Of a stretch of 64,000 bases of DNA, positions 26,632-34,539 are shown piece after piece. Positions within the stretch are counted from its first letter, which is position 1. Each line of letters opens with the position of its first letter. The stretch lies in contig NZ_DASSAB010000043.1 of assembly GCF_035685805.1 (NCBI RefSeq), positions 62,001 through 126,000 on the forward strand, in the 5' to 3' direction. The position numbers and the translations under genes were made by a program. Source of the DNA: Dyella_A sp035685805 (GTDB lineage: Bacteria; Pseudomonadota; Gammaproteobacteria; Xanthomonadales; Rhodanobacteraceae). The notes under the pieces are model-generated. The model was not told where the DNA came from, did no database searches, and saw nothing but the letters and a program-made list of their open reading frames with translations.

Positions 26632-27728
26632 AGTTCGCCTTTTTCGGATCCAGCCTGGTCTCCGCCTACTGGAACGGCGCGGCCACCTATTACCGCGGCC
26701 TGATCCGCAACCTGCACGCACGCGGCCACCAGATCACCTTCTACGAACCGGACGCCTACGGACGCCAGCAGCATCGCGACATGCCCGATCCGGACTGGGC
26801 GCGCGACGTGGTCTACGGCGTCGACGGCCCGCAGGAAATGGAGCGCGCCCTGGCCGACGCCGCCGGTGCCGACGTGATCATCAAGACCAGTGGCGTGGGC
26901 ATCTTCGACGAGGCGCTGGAGGAGGGCGTGCTGGCGCTGAAGCGGCCGGACAACCTGGTGCTGTTCTGGGACGTCGATGCGCCGGCCACGCTGGACGAGA
27001 TGGCGCAGGACCCGAACCACCCGTTCCGCCAGCGCGTGCCGCGGTTCGACCTGGTCTGCACCTACGGCGGCGGCCGCCCGGTGGTGGACGGCTATCTCGC
27101 GCTCGGCGCACGCCAGTGCGTGCCGATCTACAACGCGCTCGACACGCAGACGCACTTTCCGGTGCCGGTCGATCCGCGGTTCCAGGCCGACCTCGGCTTT
27201 CTCGGCAACCGGCTGCCCGATCGCGAGGCACGGGTGGACGCGTTCTTCTTCCACGCTGCCGCGGCGGCGCCGCAGCAGCGCTTCCTGCTCGGCGGCAGCG
27301 GCTGGGACGACCGCGAGCGGCCGGACAACGTGGACTACGTGGGGCACGTCTACACGCGTGACCACAACGCCTTCAACTGCACGCCGCGCGCGGTGCTCAA
27401 CATCAGCCGCGAATCGATGGCGCGCTACGGCTACTCGCCGGCCACGCGCGTGTTCGAGGCGGCCGGCGCCGGAGCCTGCCTGATCACCGATCACTGGCGC
27501 GGCGTGGAGCTGTTCCTCGAGCCCGGTCGCGAGGTGCTGGTGGCGCGCGATGGCGACGAGGTGGCGGCGCACCTGGAGGCGCTGAGCCCGGAGCGGGCGC
27601 GTGCGATCGGCCAGGCCGCGTTGCGCCGGGTCATCGCGGAGCACACGTACGCTCACCGCGCCGCCCAGCTGGACAGCCTGCTGGATGGCCGCAACCCGGC
27701 CCGCGCCCGCACGGTGGCGGCAGCATGA
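26628..27728 (+). CDS. CgeB-like glycosyltransferase, second of three
   Basis: A 366-residue GT-B protein. The N-terminus FAFFGSSLVSAYWNGAATYYRGLIRNLHARGH parallels the flanking genes. The middle has LVLFWDVDAPATLDEM and LGFLGNRLPDREARV. The C-terminal donor region has YSPATRVFEAAGAGACLITDHW, then LFLEPGREVLVARDGDEV, the CgeB signature. It is joined to its neighbours by four-base ATGA overlaps on both sides. In Bacillus, CgeB is linked to spore-surface glycosylation; here the role is unknown but glycosyl transfer is likely. Confidence 0.82.
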   Translation: MKFAFFGSSLVSAYWNGAATYYRGLIRNLHARGHQITFYEPDAYGRQQHRDMPDPDWARDVVYGVDGPQEMERALADAAGADVIIKTSGVGIFDEALEEGVLALKRPDNLVLFWDVDAPATLDEMAQDPNHPFRQRVPRFDLVCTYGGGRPVVDGYLALGARQCVPIYNALDTQTHFPVPVDPRFQADLGFLGNRLPDREARVDAFFFHAAAAAPQQRFLLGGSGWDDRERPDNVDYVGHVYTRDHNAFNCTPRAVLNISRESMARYGYSPATRVFEAAGAGACLITDHWRGVELFLEPGREVLVARDGDEVAAHLEALSPERARAIGQAALRRVIAEHTYAHRAAQLDSLLDGRNPARARTVAAA

Positions 27729-28846
27729 GGCGCGCGGGCATGGACATCGTCATCCTGGGCCTGTCGATCACCTCCTCGTGGGGCAACGGCCACGCCACCA
27801 CCTTCCGCGGCCTGGTGCGCGAGCTCGATGCGCTGGGCCACCGCGTCACCTTCCTCGAGCGCGACGTGCCCTGGTATGCCGCGCACCGCGACATGCCGCA
27901 GCCGCCGTACGGACGCACCTTTCTCTACCGCGACCTGGACGAGCTGCGCACGCGCTTCGGCTCGCTGGTGGCGCAGGCCGACGCGGTGATCGTCGGCTCG
28001 TACGTCCCCGACGGCGTGGCGGTGGGCGAGTGGGTGCAGGCGCAGGCGCGCGGGCGCACCGCGTTCTACGACATCGACACCCCGGTGACGCTGGGCAAGC
28101 TCGACCGCGGCGACCACGAGTACCTGTCGCCCGAGCTGATTCCGGGCTACGCGCTGTACCTGTCCTTCACCGGCGGCCCCACGCTGGCGCGGCTGGAGCG
28201 GGAGTTCGGTTCGCCCTGCGCGCGGGCGCTTTACTGCGCCTTCGATCCGGGCTTGTACGCCCCGGAGCCGCAGGCGCCGCAGTGGGACCTGGGCTACCTC
28301 GGCACCTACAGTCCCGATCGCCAGCCGCGGGTGGATTCGCTGCTGCTGCAGCCGGCCACGCAGTGGCGCGACGGACGGTTCGTGGTGGCCGGCCCGATGT
28401 ATCCGCCGGAGATCGCGTGGCCGGGCAACGTGGAACGTCGCGAGCACGTGCCGCCGGGCGAGCACCGCGCGTTCTACAACCGCCAGCGCTTCACCCTCAA
28501 CGTCACCCGCGACGACATGATCCGCGCCGGCTGGTCGCCCAGCGTGCGGCTGTTCGAGGCCGCCGCGTGCGGCGTGCCGATCATCTCCGATCGCTGGCAG
28601 GGGCTCGAGGAACTGTTCACGCCCGACGAGGAGATCCTGCTTGCGGACGACGCCGGCCAGGTGCTCGGCTACCTGCGCGAGTTGGGCGAGGCGCAGCGCA
28701 AGGCGATCGGCGCCCGCGCCCGCGAGCGGGTGCTGGCCGAACACACCGCCGCCCATCGCGCGGGCGAATTGGTGATGCTGCTGGAACAGGCGGTGCAACG
28801 GCCGGCGCGCCGCGGCGCCGCCACCGGCGCGGGGGCAGCCGCATGA
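27725..28846 (+). CDS. CgeB-like glycosyltransferase, third of three
   Basis: A 373-residue protein of the same group. It has LSITSSWGNGHATTFRGLVREL at the N-terminus, TAFYDIDTPVTLGKL in the middle, then LGYLGTYSPDRQPRVDSLL and the donor-site run WSPSVRLFEAAACGVPIISDRW with ELFTPDEEILLADD. The DIDTPVT/DVDAPAT motif shared with the previous gene suggests a common acceptor site. It is coupled at both ends by ATGA overlaps. The last 20 residues are an Ala/Gly/Arg tail that looks unstructured. Confidence 0.83.
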   Translation: MRRAGMDIVILGLSITSSWGNGHATTFRGLVRELDALGHRVTFLERDVPWYAAHRDMPQPPYGRTFLYRDLDELRTRFGSLVAQADAVIVGSYVPDGVAVGEWVQAQARGRTAFYDIDTPVTLGKLDRGDHEYLSPELIPGYALYLSFTGGPTLARLEREFGSPCARALYCAFDPGLYAPEPQAPQWDLGYLGTYSPDRQPRVDSLLLQPATQWRDGRFVVAGPMYPPEIAWPGNVERREHVPPGEHRAFYNRQRFTLNVTRDDMIRAGWSPSVRLFEAAACGVPIISDRWQGLEELFTPDEEILLADDAGQVLGYLRELGEAQRKAIGARARERVLAEHTAAHRAGELVMLLEQAVQRPARRGAATGAGAAA

Positions 28847-29649
28847 ACACACTGCGCACGTTGCAGTCGCACGGCAGCGAGTCCGGGCCGCTGGCGCAGC
28901 ACATCCGGGCGCTGGGCCCGTGGTTCCACAACATCCACCTGCCCGATGGCAGCCAGACCGCGCCGGACCATCCGCTGGGCGATTTCCCCGCGTTCAAGTG
29001 GGCCGGGCTGGCACCGTTGCTGGCGGCGGACATGCGCGGCCTGCGCGTGCTCGACATCGGCTGCAACGCCGGCTACTACAGCCTGCAGATGGCACAGCGC
29101 GGCGCGCAGGTGGTGGCGATGGACCACGACCCGCACTATCTGGCGCAGGCCGAGTGGGTGGTGCGCCAGTTCGGCCTGTCCTCGCAGGTCACGCTGCGCC
29201 AGGGCGACGTCTACGACCTCGCCGGGCGGCGCGAACGCTTCGACGTGGTGCTGTTCCTGGGGGTGTTCTACCACCTGCGTTATCCGTTGCTGGGACTGGA
29301 CCTGGCGGCGGGTGCCTGCGACGACCTGTTGCTGTTCCAGAGCCTGTGCATGCCCGGGCCGGACGACGCGCTGCCCGCGCCGCGCGACGTGGGCTACCTG
29401 GGCCGCGACGAGATGCAGAACGACCACTGGCCGAAGATGGCCTTCGTGGAAGGGGAGCTCGCCGGCGACCCCACCAACTGGTGGCTGCCCAACCCCGGCG
29501 CGCTGGAGGCGATGGTGCGCTCGGCGGGGTTCGAGGTGGTGGCGCGGCCCGAGCCGGACACCTGCGTGTGTCGGCGCAATGCCGCGACAGCAACCGCCAG
29601 CGAGGCCGCACTCGAGGGCGTGCTCGCCCATCTGCAGCGCGGGGGCTGA
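28843..29649 (+). CDS. SAM-dependent methyltransferase, glycan-cassette type
   Basis: A 268-residue class I methyltransferase. SAM-binding motif I is VLDIGCNAGYYSLQMA and motif II VVAMDHDPHYLAQAE; the N-terminus GPWFHNIHLPDGSQTAPDHPLGDFPAFKW recalls CmoB-like enzymes. From memory it matches the TIGR04290 (Rta_06860) type found beside epimerases and glycosyltransferases in many proteobacteria; this needs a profile search. It is the last gene of the operon, coupled by ATGA to the third CgeB-like gene, and probably caps or decorates the glycan. Confidence 0.82.
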   Translation: MNTLRTLQSHGSESGPLAQHIRALGPWFHNIHLPDGSQTAPDHPLGDFPAFKWAGLAPLLAADMRGLRVLDIGCNAGYYSLQMAQRGAQVVAMDHDPHYLAQAEWVVRQFGLSSQVTLRQGDVYDLAGRRERFDVVLFLGVFYHLRYPLLGLDLAAGACDDLLLFQSLCMPGPDDALPAPRDVGYLGRDEMQNDHWPKMAFVEGELAGDPTNWWLPNPGALEAMVRSAGFEVVARPEPDTCVCRRNAATATASEAALEGVLAHLQRGG

Positions 29650-29870
29650 GCGCGTCGCGGCTGCCTGACCGCGCGCTGCGATGCGGCGCGCTATCGATGA
29701 GTCCGTTGACCGATTCGCTTCGCCCGCTTCCCACGGCCGCCGGGAGACTGATCGGGCTCGGCATCGACGCCGGTGCGGAGCCTCGGCGCGTTGGCGGTCG
29801 CACGCAGGAGGCGACTGCATCGCCGGTCCGGCAGTCCCGTCCACTATTCCACTCCCGAAGGAGATCCCCC

Positions 29871-30947
29871 ATGAAAAGAGCTCTTGCACCGTTCCTCATC
29901 CTGTCCGCCCTCGCCGGGGGCGCGCAGGCCCAGGTCAACACCCCCACCGACGCGCCGTCGCCGCCGGGCCGCAGTCAGCCGCAGGCCACGTCGACCGCCA
30001 CTCCTTCCTCGGCCGACAGCACGTTCGTGCGCAAGGCATCCGAGGGCAACGCAAAGGAGATCGCGCTGGGCAAGATCGCGCAGGACAAGGGCAACAGCTC
30101 GGCCGTGCGTCAGTACGGACAGCAGATGGTCCACGACCACAGCGCCGCCAACCAGAAGCTGCAGTCGATCGCGCAAGCGAACCACCTGCAGATGTCGCCA
30201 CCGGAACCGGAGCAGGGCCGTACCGCACAGGAGTTTCGTGCCATGCAAGGGCAGGGCTTCGACAAGGCGTTCGCCCAGCGCATGGTGCAGGACCATCAGA
30301 AGGCGATCGACCTGTACCAGAAGGAGCTGCGCGAGGGTCGCGATCCGGCCATCCAGTCATACGCGCGCGGCACGCTGCCTACGTTGCAGAGGCATCTGCA
30401 GAACGCCTGGCAGCTCCCGGGCGGCCGCAGCGGTAGCGATCACAGCAACGGCATGCAGCACGACCAGGGCAGCACCGGTGCGGGCATGGAGCACGGCAAC
30501 GACAACGGCATGAACCAGGGCGGCATGGACCAAGACACCATGGGCCACGACACCATGGACAGTTCCCGCAGCGGCAACGCGGCCGGGTCATCCAGCGACA
30601 ACGGGATGAACAGCGGCATGAACCACAGCACTGACAGCAGCACTGACAGCAGCATGGATCGCGGCACCACCGGCGGCGTCTACAACGACACCTCCACCGG
30701 CACGCGTACCGGCGTCAACGGCGGCAGCGCCATGGACGCCGGCAGCGGTACGCCAGGGTCGGACACCAGCGTCAACGGCGGCATCAACGGTGGCACCCGC
30801 ACCGCGCAGCCGACCGACAGCCGCTATGGCCGCGGCACCCAGGCCGGCAGCACGACAGGCACCACCGACGCCACCAGCGGCGACCCCACCACCGGCGGCG
30901 TGCCGGCCGGTACGTCGGTGCCGTCGAGTTCGTCGTCCACGCGCTGA
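29871..30947 (+). CDS. DUF4142 exported protein with Met/His/Ser-rich tail
   Basis: A 358-residue protein with a clear signal peptide (MKRALAPFLILSALAGGAQAQ). Residues about 45-180 form a DUF4142 ferritin-like helical domain: VRKASEGNAKEIALGKIAQDKG, MVHDHSAANQKLQ and MVQDHQKAIDLYQKELREG. The remaining 175 residues are low complexity: first a Met/His/Asp/Asn/Gly-rich part (MQHDQG, MEHGNDNGMNQGGMDQ, MGHDTMDSS), then Ser/Thr/Gly. The Met/His clusters could bind metal, though this is inference. GAAGGAGATCCCCC precedes the ATG, a strong ribosome site. Periplasmic location is expected. Confidence 0.87.
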   Translation: MKRALAPFLILSALAGGAQAQVNTPTDAPSPPGRSQPQATSTATPSSADSTFVRKASEGNAKEIALGKIAQDKGNSSAVRQYGQQMVHDHSAANQKLQSIAQANHLQMSPPEPEQGRTAQEFRAMQGQGFDKAFAQRMVQDHQKAIDLYQKELREGRDPAIQSYARGTLPTLQRHLQNAWQLPGGRSGSDHSNGMQHDQGSTGAGMEHGNDNGMNQGGMDQDTMGHDTMDSSRSGNAAGSSSDNGMNSGMNHSTDSSTDSSMDRGTTGGVYNDTSTGTRTGVNGGSAMDAGSGTPGSDTSVNGGINGGTRTAQPTDSRYGRGTQAGSTTGTTDATSGDPTTGGVPAGTSVPSSSSSTR

Positions 30948-30980
30948 TCGCGCCGCCACAGCATGTTTCGGCGCGGATCA
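30945..30980. terminator. Hairpin between convergent DUF4142 and DUF4396 genes
   Basis: Arms TGATCGCGCCG and CGGCGCGGATCA pair with one bulged C around a 13-base loop. The left arm overlaps the stop codon of the DUF4142 gene, and the right arm lies just before the end of the convergent gene. There is no long T run. It may work as a shared stop signal. Confidence 0.42.
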
Positions 30981-30988
30981 GGGCAGGC

Positions 30989-31801
30989 TTACATCTTCTC
31001 CTTGATGCCGCGCCGGATCAGCCACGCGTTAACCGGACAGGCGGTGAGGAAGCCGCACAGCATGGCAATCTGCATCATGAACCAGAACACCGGCCCGGTC
31101 TTTTCCAGCCGGTGATCGAACAGCACGAATGTGGCGATCGCCATCCATCCATACATGCCCACCTGCCAGGCCGTCAGCGAGAGCGAATCGGCCTTCAGCG
31201 ACGACACCAGCGCCTGGCCCGGCGCCTGGTCGGTCATCGGCTTGATGGTGAAGTACTGGAACGCGATGCCGATGACGAAGGCGGCCATGTAGTCCAGCGT
31301 CCAGCCGGTCAGCAGCTCGCTGCCGAACCAGGTGAAGGGGAACAGGATCAGCAGTGACTCGGCGCACAGGTCGCCGAGCGTGCATCCACTGCCGCAATGG
31401 GTGGCCGCCAGCGCCACGCTCTGCACGCTCAGCTGCTGTTTGCCCGATGATTTGTCCGACGATGACTTGTCCGACGAAGACTTGGCCGACGAGGATTTGC
31501 CGGACGATCCGCCGCCCGTGGTGCTCTTCTGCGCGTGCTTGCTGCCGCCATCTCCCGCGTCGTCACCCGAAGACTTGCCTGACGCATGTCCGCCGCCTGC
31601 GGATGTCGCGCGAGGGCGGCCCCACCGCCAGTAGGCCCACAATCCCAGCGGCCCGGCGTACAGCGCGGTAACCGGCCACACCACGTGCATGATCGCCATC
31701 GGCTGGCGGTGGCCTCGCAGGATGTCGATCGCGATCCACAGCGCACAGAGCACGGCGACCGTGAGCGACACGTAGGACAGTGTCGTGAGCCAGCCCGGCA
31801 T
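30989..31801 (-). CDS. DUF4396 membrane protein with Ser/Lys repeat insert
   Basis: A 270-residue inner-membrane protein. Two N-terminal hydrophobic helices (SLTVAVLCALWIAID; HVVWPVTALYAGPLGLW) are followed by a polar low-complexity insert at about residues 75-130 with SSSAK/SSSDK repeats. The DUF4396 core follows, with ATHCGSGCTLGDLCAE and several helices to the end. The HCGSGC cluster might bind a metal, but no function is known for the family. The ATG at 31801 has GGGAGAA seven bases upstream. The DUF421 gene lies 110 bases upstream on the same strand. Confidence 0.82.
   Translation of the reverse strand: MPGWLTTLSYVSLTVAVLCALWIAIDILRGHRQPMAIMHVVWPVTALYAGPLGLWAYWRWGRPRATSAGGGHASGKSSGDDAGDGGSKHAQKSTTGGGSSGKSSSAKSSSDKSSSDKSSGKQQLSVQSVALAATHCGSGCTLGDLCAESLLILFPFTWFGSELLTGWTLDYMAAFVIGIAFQYFTIKPMTDQAPGQALVSSLKADSLSLTAWQVGMYGWMAIATFVLFDHRLEKTGPVFWFMMQIAMLCGFLTACPVNAWLIRRGIKEKM
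31446..31505 (-). repeat. Four 15-bp tandem repeats inside the DUF4396 gene
   Basis: Four consecutive 15-base units (for example GATGACTTGTCCGAC on the plus strand) differing at one to four positions. Each encodes a five-residue SSSDK/SSSAK-like block in the minus-strand gene. The unit length keeps frame, so copy-number change would lengthen or shorten the linker without breaking the protein. Confidence 0.85.
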
Positions 31802-31911
31802 GGTTTTCTCCCGGAAAAACCACAGCATGCCGCCCGCCCCGTCGAGTCACGGTCAAGCCGGCGGCGCAGCGGCACCTCCAGCGGCGCGGCGTGCAGCACG
31901 GCGGGAGCGCG

Positions 31912-32397
31912 CTACTTGCGCGGCGCCTTGCGCCGGATCCAGCTGATCTTGCCGTTGCCCTCCAGTCGCGCGATCACCACGTCGCCCTCGTTTTCCATCC
32001 CGGCCAGACGCAGCTCGCGTTCGAACAGGCTCCGGGAAATGTCGTGCCGGCGCAGTGCCGAGTTGTCGCGCCGCCCGTCGCGCGCGATCACCGAAGGCCG
32101 CGATTCCAGCAGGCGGTCCAGCCACGGCCAGCGCACGCGCGCCGACGCCAGCAGCTTGTCCACCAGCAGGATTGCCGCCACCGCGATCAGCGGCGCCACG
32201 AACGAGGTGTCGTCGCCCATGATCGCGGTGCGCACCGAGCTGGAGAGCACCACCAGCACCACGATGTCGAACGTGGCCATCTCGCCCAGCGTGCGCTTGT
32301 CCGCCAGGCGCAGGTAGACCATCAGCACGGCATACACAGCGATGGCGCGCAGCGCGAATGCCCACCAGGGCATGCTCATGTCGAATAGATGGTTCAT
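31912..32397 (-). CDS. DUF421 (YetF-like) membrane protein
   Basis: A 161-residue protein with two or three N-terminal membrane helices (ALRAIAVYAVLMVYLRL; IVVLVVLSSSVRTAIMG; PLIAVAAILLVDKLL) and a cytoplasmic domain with PSVIARDGRRDNSALRRHDISRS and a C-terminal strand set, matching the DUF421/YetF family. Its molecular role is not known. The ATG at 32397 is preceded by AGGAGCCGCC. It lies between the DUF4396 gene and the isochorismatase-like gene on the same strand, 116 bases after the latter. Confidence 0.85.
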   Translation of the reverse strand: MNHLFDMSMPWWAFALRAIAVYAVLMVYLRLADKRTLGEMATFDIVVLVVLSSSVRTAIMGDDTSFVAPLIAVAAILLVDKLLASARVRWPWLDRLLESRPSVIARDGRRDNSALRRHDISRSLFERELRLAGMENEGDVVIARLEGNGKISWIRRKAPRK

Positions 32398-32513
32398 GGC
32401 GGCTCCTGCGTCTGTCGGCATCGAAAAACGGACATGCGCCAGCCCTGTCGGCCGGCACTGCGGCGTGCTGGCGGCTCGGCGTCACGCGGAATGCGCCGGC
32501 CGGTGGCGGCACG

Positions 32514-33059
32514 TCACACTGGCGCAGTTTCCGAGCGCAGCGATTCGCGCACGTAGGCCAGCGTGCGCTCGGTGCGTTCGCTCGTCAGCGCAGCCACCGC
32601 GTTGGCGGGCACCCACAGCGCCACGCCGCGCGTATGCGCTTCGGTGGCCGAGCTGAGCACGCAGGAGTCTGCGGCGATGCCGGTGAGGATCAGCCGTCGC
32701 ACGTCGAGCATGTCCATCAGCGAGGGCAGCGGTGTCTGGTAGAACACCGAGTGGCGCGGTTTCAGCACGAAGTAATCCTGCGCCGCCGGCTTCAGCGCGG
32801 TCGCGATGGCGCGGCCCCGGCTGCCGCGCGCCGCGGCCCAGCGCACCAGCGCCTGCAGGTCGGTGTTCCAGCGGCCGAAGTTGTCGTTGACGTAGAGCAC
32901 CGGCACACCGGCGCGATGGCACTGCGCGCGCAGCGTGCGCAGGGTGGGCACCAGCGTGGCGGCGGCATCGCGCATGCGCTCGCCGTCGTCGAACGCAAAC
33001 CGGCTGATCATGTCGATGATCAGCAGCGCGTCGCCCCGGCGCGGCCGCTTGCGCCTCAT
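32514..33059 (-). CDS. Isochorismatase-like cysteine hydrolase
   Basis: A 181-residue hydrolase of the isochorismatase/nicotinamidase superfamily. The triad appears intact: Asp 16 in ALLIIDMISRF, Lys 100 in FVLKPRHSVF and Cys 133 in GIAADSCVLSS, with the usual cis-peptide region before the cysteine. No zinc-binding D-x-H motif is seen, so nicotinamidase activity is less likely. The substrate is unknown. It follows the 61-residue unknown gene by 63 bases on the same strand. Confidence 0.87.
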   Translation of the reverse strand: MRRKRPRRGDALLIIDMISRFAFDDGERMRDAAATLVPTLRTLRAQCHRAGVPVLYVNDNFGRWNTDLQALVRWAAARGSRGRAIATALKPAAQDYFVLKPRHSVFYQTPLPSLMDMLDVRRLILTGIAADSCVLSSATEAHTRGVALWVPANAVAALTSERTERTLAYVRESLRSETAPV

Positions 33060-33122
33060 GCGGCAGCAGGCTGCCCATGGCCGGTCGGTCGCGGCGCCGT
33101 CAGTTCACCCGCGACAGCGCCG

Positions 33123-33308
33123 TCATTCATCGCCCAGCACCTGCTCAACTTCCTCGCGGCGCAGGCCTTCGTAGGTGCGGCGATCGCCGTCGGTCATCAG
33201 CTCGGCGAAGCAGCTGACCGTCTCCGGGCTGCCCTCCAGTTCGCGTGCGTGCAACCAGGCGCGGTAGCCCTGCCGCACCAAGTGCGCGAGTGCGAGCGTT
33301 ACCGTCAT
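33123..33308 (-). CDS. Small unknown protein (61 aa)
   Basis: A 61-residue acidic protein that I do not recognise. It starts TVTLALAHLVRQGYRAWLHA and ends TYEGLRREEVEQVLGDE, and looks wholly alpha-helical and soluble. The ATG at 33308 has a near-perfect AAGGAG six to eight bases upstream. It overlaps the preceding 88-residue gene by four bases (ATGA), so it is translated as part of the DUF3182 operon. The good ribosome site, helical amphipathicity and coupling argue that it is real. Confidence 0.65.
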   Translation of the reverse strand: MTVTLALAHLVRQGYRAWLHARELEGSPETVSCFAELMTDGDRRTYEGLRREEVEQVLGDE

Positions 33309-33571
33309 GCGTTGTCTCCTTCGTGCCAAGGTGGTGGCAAGGTTGTCGGCGCACGCACGCTCGAGTGGCCGTCGCCCACGCCGTGGATGGCCAATGTGGA
33401 GCGCGAGCGCTCGAGCAGCCAGCCACGCTCGCCGCTGGGAAGGGCGCGCAGCAGTCGCCGCGTCGCCACCCGCCATGCGCGCTCGAACGCCGCCGTGTCG
33501 TGGTGTCGCTGCAGCAGGCGCACGGCGACGTCGTCGAGCTGGCGCAGCATGCGGTTGCGGGAGGCGATCAT
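33305..33571 (-). CDS. Unknown basic protein (88 aa)
   Basis: An 88-residue protein with no family that I recognise. It is arginine-rich in its first half (LDDVAVRLLQRHHDTAAFERAWRVATRRLLRAL), probably helical, and has a polar Pro/Gly tail. Its start overlaps the stop of the alpha/beta hydrolase gene and its stop overlaps the next start, both ATGA, so its place in the operon is well fixed. There is no strong ribosome site, so translation may depend on coupling. Confidence 0.6.
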   Translation of the reverse strand: MIASRNRMLRQLDDVAVRLLQRHHDTAAFERAWRVATRRLLRALPSGERGWLLERSRSTLAIHGVGDGHSSVRAPTTLPPPWHEGDNA

Positions 33572-34539
33572 GATCGGGCCGGGCGTCTGCGGGCGCGTGC
33601 AGCATCCACGGCCGCGCGTGCAGGCGTGGAGCAGCGATCGTCAGCAGGCTCTTCAACGGGCGGGCGCTCGCCGGCGCGGCCCGGCGCGCCGGCGGCCCCG
33701 GCGACCGCATGTTCCATGCAGACGGGCGCGGCGATCGCGCCGGCGCGGGCAGGCTCCAGCGCAGGCTCCTCGATGCTCCCGTGCGGCGCGTGCCGCGCCA
33801 GCGCGCTGCCGTGGATCAGGCGGTCCTTCATCCAGCCGATCAGGATCCGCACGTAGGCGTCGCGGCTTTCCTCGTCCGACAGGGCGTGGGTGGCCTGGGC
33901 GATCACCCGGTAGCAGGTGGAGTGGGTGATCTGCAGTGCGCGCCGGTAGCTGGTGAGGGTAGGGCGCGGCACGATCGTGTCGCGCTCGGACTCCACGATC
34001 AGCGCGTCGCCGTGGAACCGGCTGCATGCGCGCAGCGCCCGATTGTCCGCCGGGGCGATCACCCGTCGCCGATAGTTGGCCAGATCCTGGCGCTGCGCCA
34101 GCTCCTGCTTGGGCAATTCCCACTCGCTGTCGCGGTAGAGCGCTGGCGCGCGCAGGGCGAGCCATGGGAAGTGCCGTCGCTCGGTCAGCAGTGCAGCGAG
34201 GTAGCCGCCGTAGCTGCTGCCGACCACCGCGATGGCGTTCTCGTCCACGTGCGGATGCGCGGCAAGGAAGTCGAACGCCGCGGTGACGTCGTCGAGGTTT
34301 TCCCCGCGGGTCACTTCGCTGCGGCGCGAGCGGGCGGCGTCGTGCCCGGTCAGGTCGAAGGTGAGGCAGATGCAGCCCAGCGCGGCCATCTCGTGCGCCA
34401 CCCGCAGGTACTGCTCCTTGTTGCCTCCCCAGCCATGCACCAGCAGGGCACCCGGACGGCGGGCCGGTGGTACCACCAGCGTGCCCGCCAGCTCGCTGTC
34501 GCGCACGGCGACATGGACGGTTTCACCAGCCAGGGACAT
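33568..34539 (-). CDS. Alpha/beta hydrolase with Ala/Pro-rich tail
   Basis: A 323-residue serine hydrolase of the dienelactone-hydrolase/acyl-peptidase-like type. LLVHGWGGNKEQYL forms the oxyanion region, VVGSSYGGYLAAL the nucleophile elbow with Ser 109, SERDTIVP holds the Asp and QATHALSD the His. The last 80 residues are Ala/Pro/Arg-rich and look unstructured, which is odd for the family. It starts inside the end of the DUF3182 gene (17-base overlap) and ends on the start of the 88-residue gene. No signal peptide is present, so it is cytoplasmic. Confidence 0.85.
   Translation of the reverse strand: MSLAGETVHVAVRDSELAGTLVVPPARRPGALLVHGWGGNKEQYLRVAHEMAALGCICLTFDLTGHDAARSRRSEVTRGENLDDVTAAFDFLAAHPHVDENAIAVVGSSYGGYLAALLTERRHFPWLALRAPALYRDSEWELPKQELAQRQDLANYRRRVIAPADNRALRACSRFHGDALIVESERDTIVPRPTLTSYRRALQITHSTCYRVIAQATHALSDEESRDAYVRILIGWMKDRLIHGSALARHAPHGSIEEPALEPARAGAIAAPVCMEHAVAGAAGAPGRAGERPPVEEPADDRCSTPARAAVDAARARRRPARS

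Noticed and set aside
29700..29870. In-frame upstream extension of the DUF4142 gene
   Set aside because: The extension has no hydrophobic signal and the internal ATG at 29871 has both a strong ribosome site and a clean signal peptide.
31446..31505. Tandem repeats as a possible CRISPR array
   Set aside because: Units are 15 bases, directly abutting with no spacers, and lie in frame within a coding gene.
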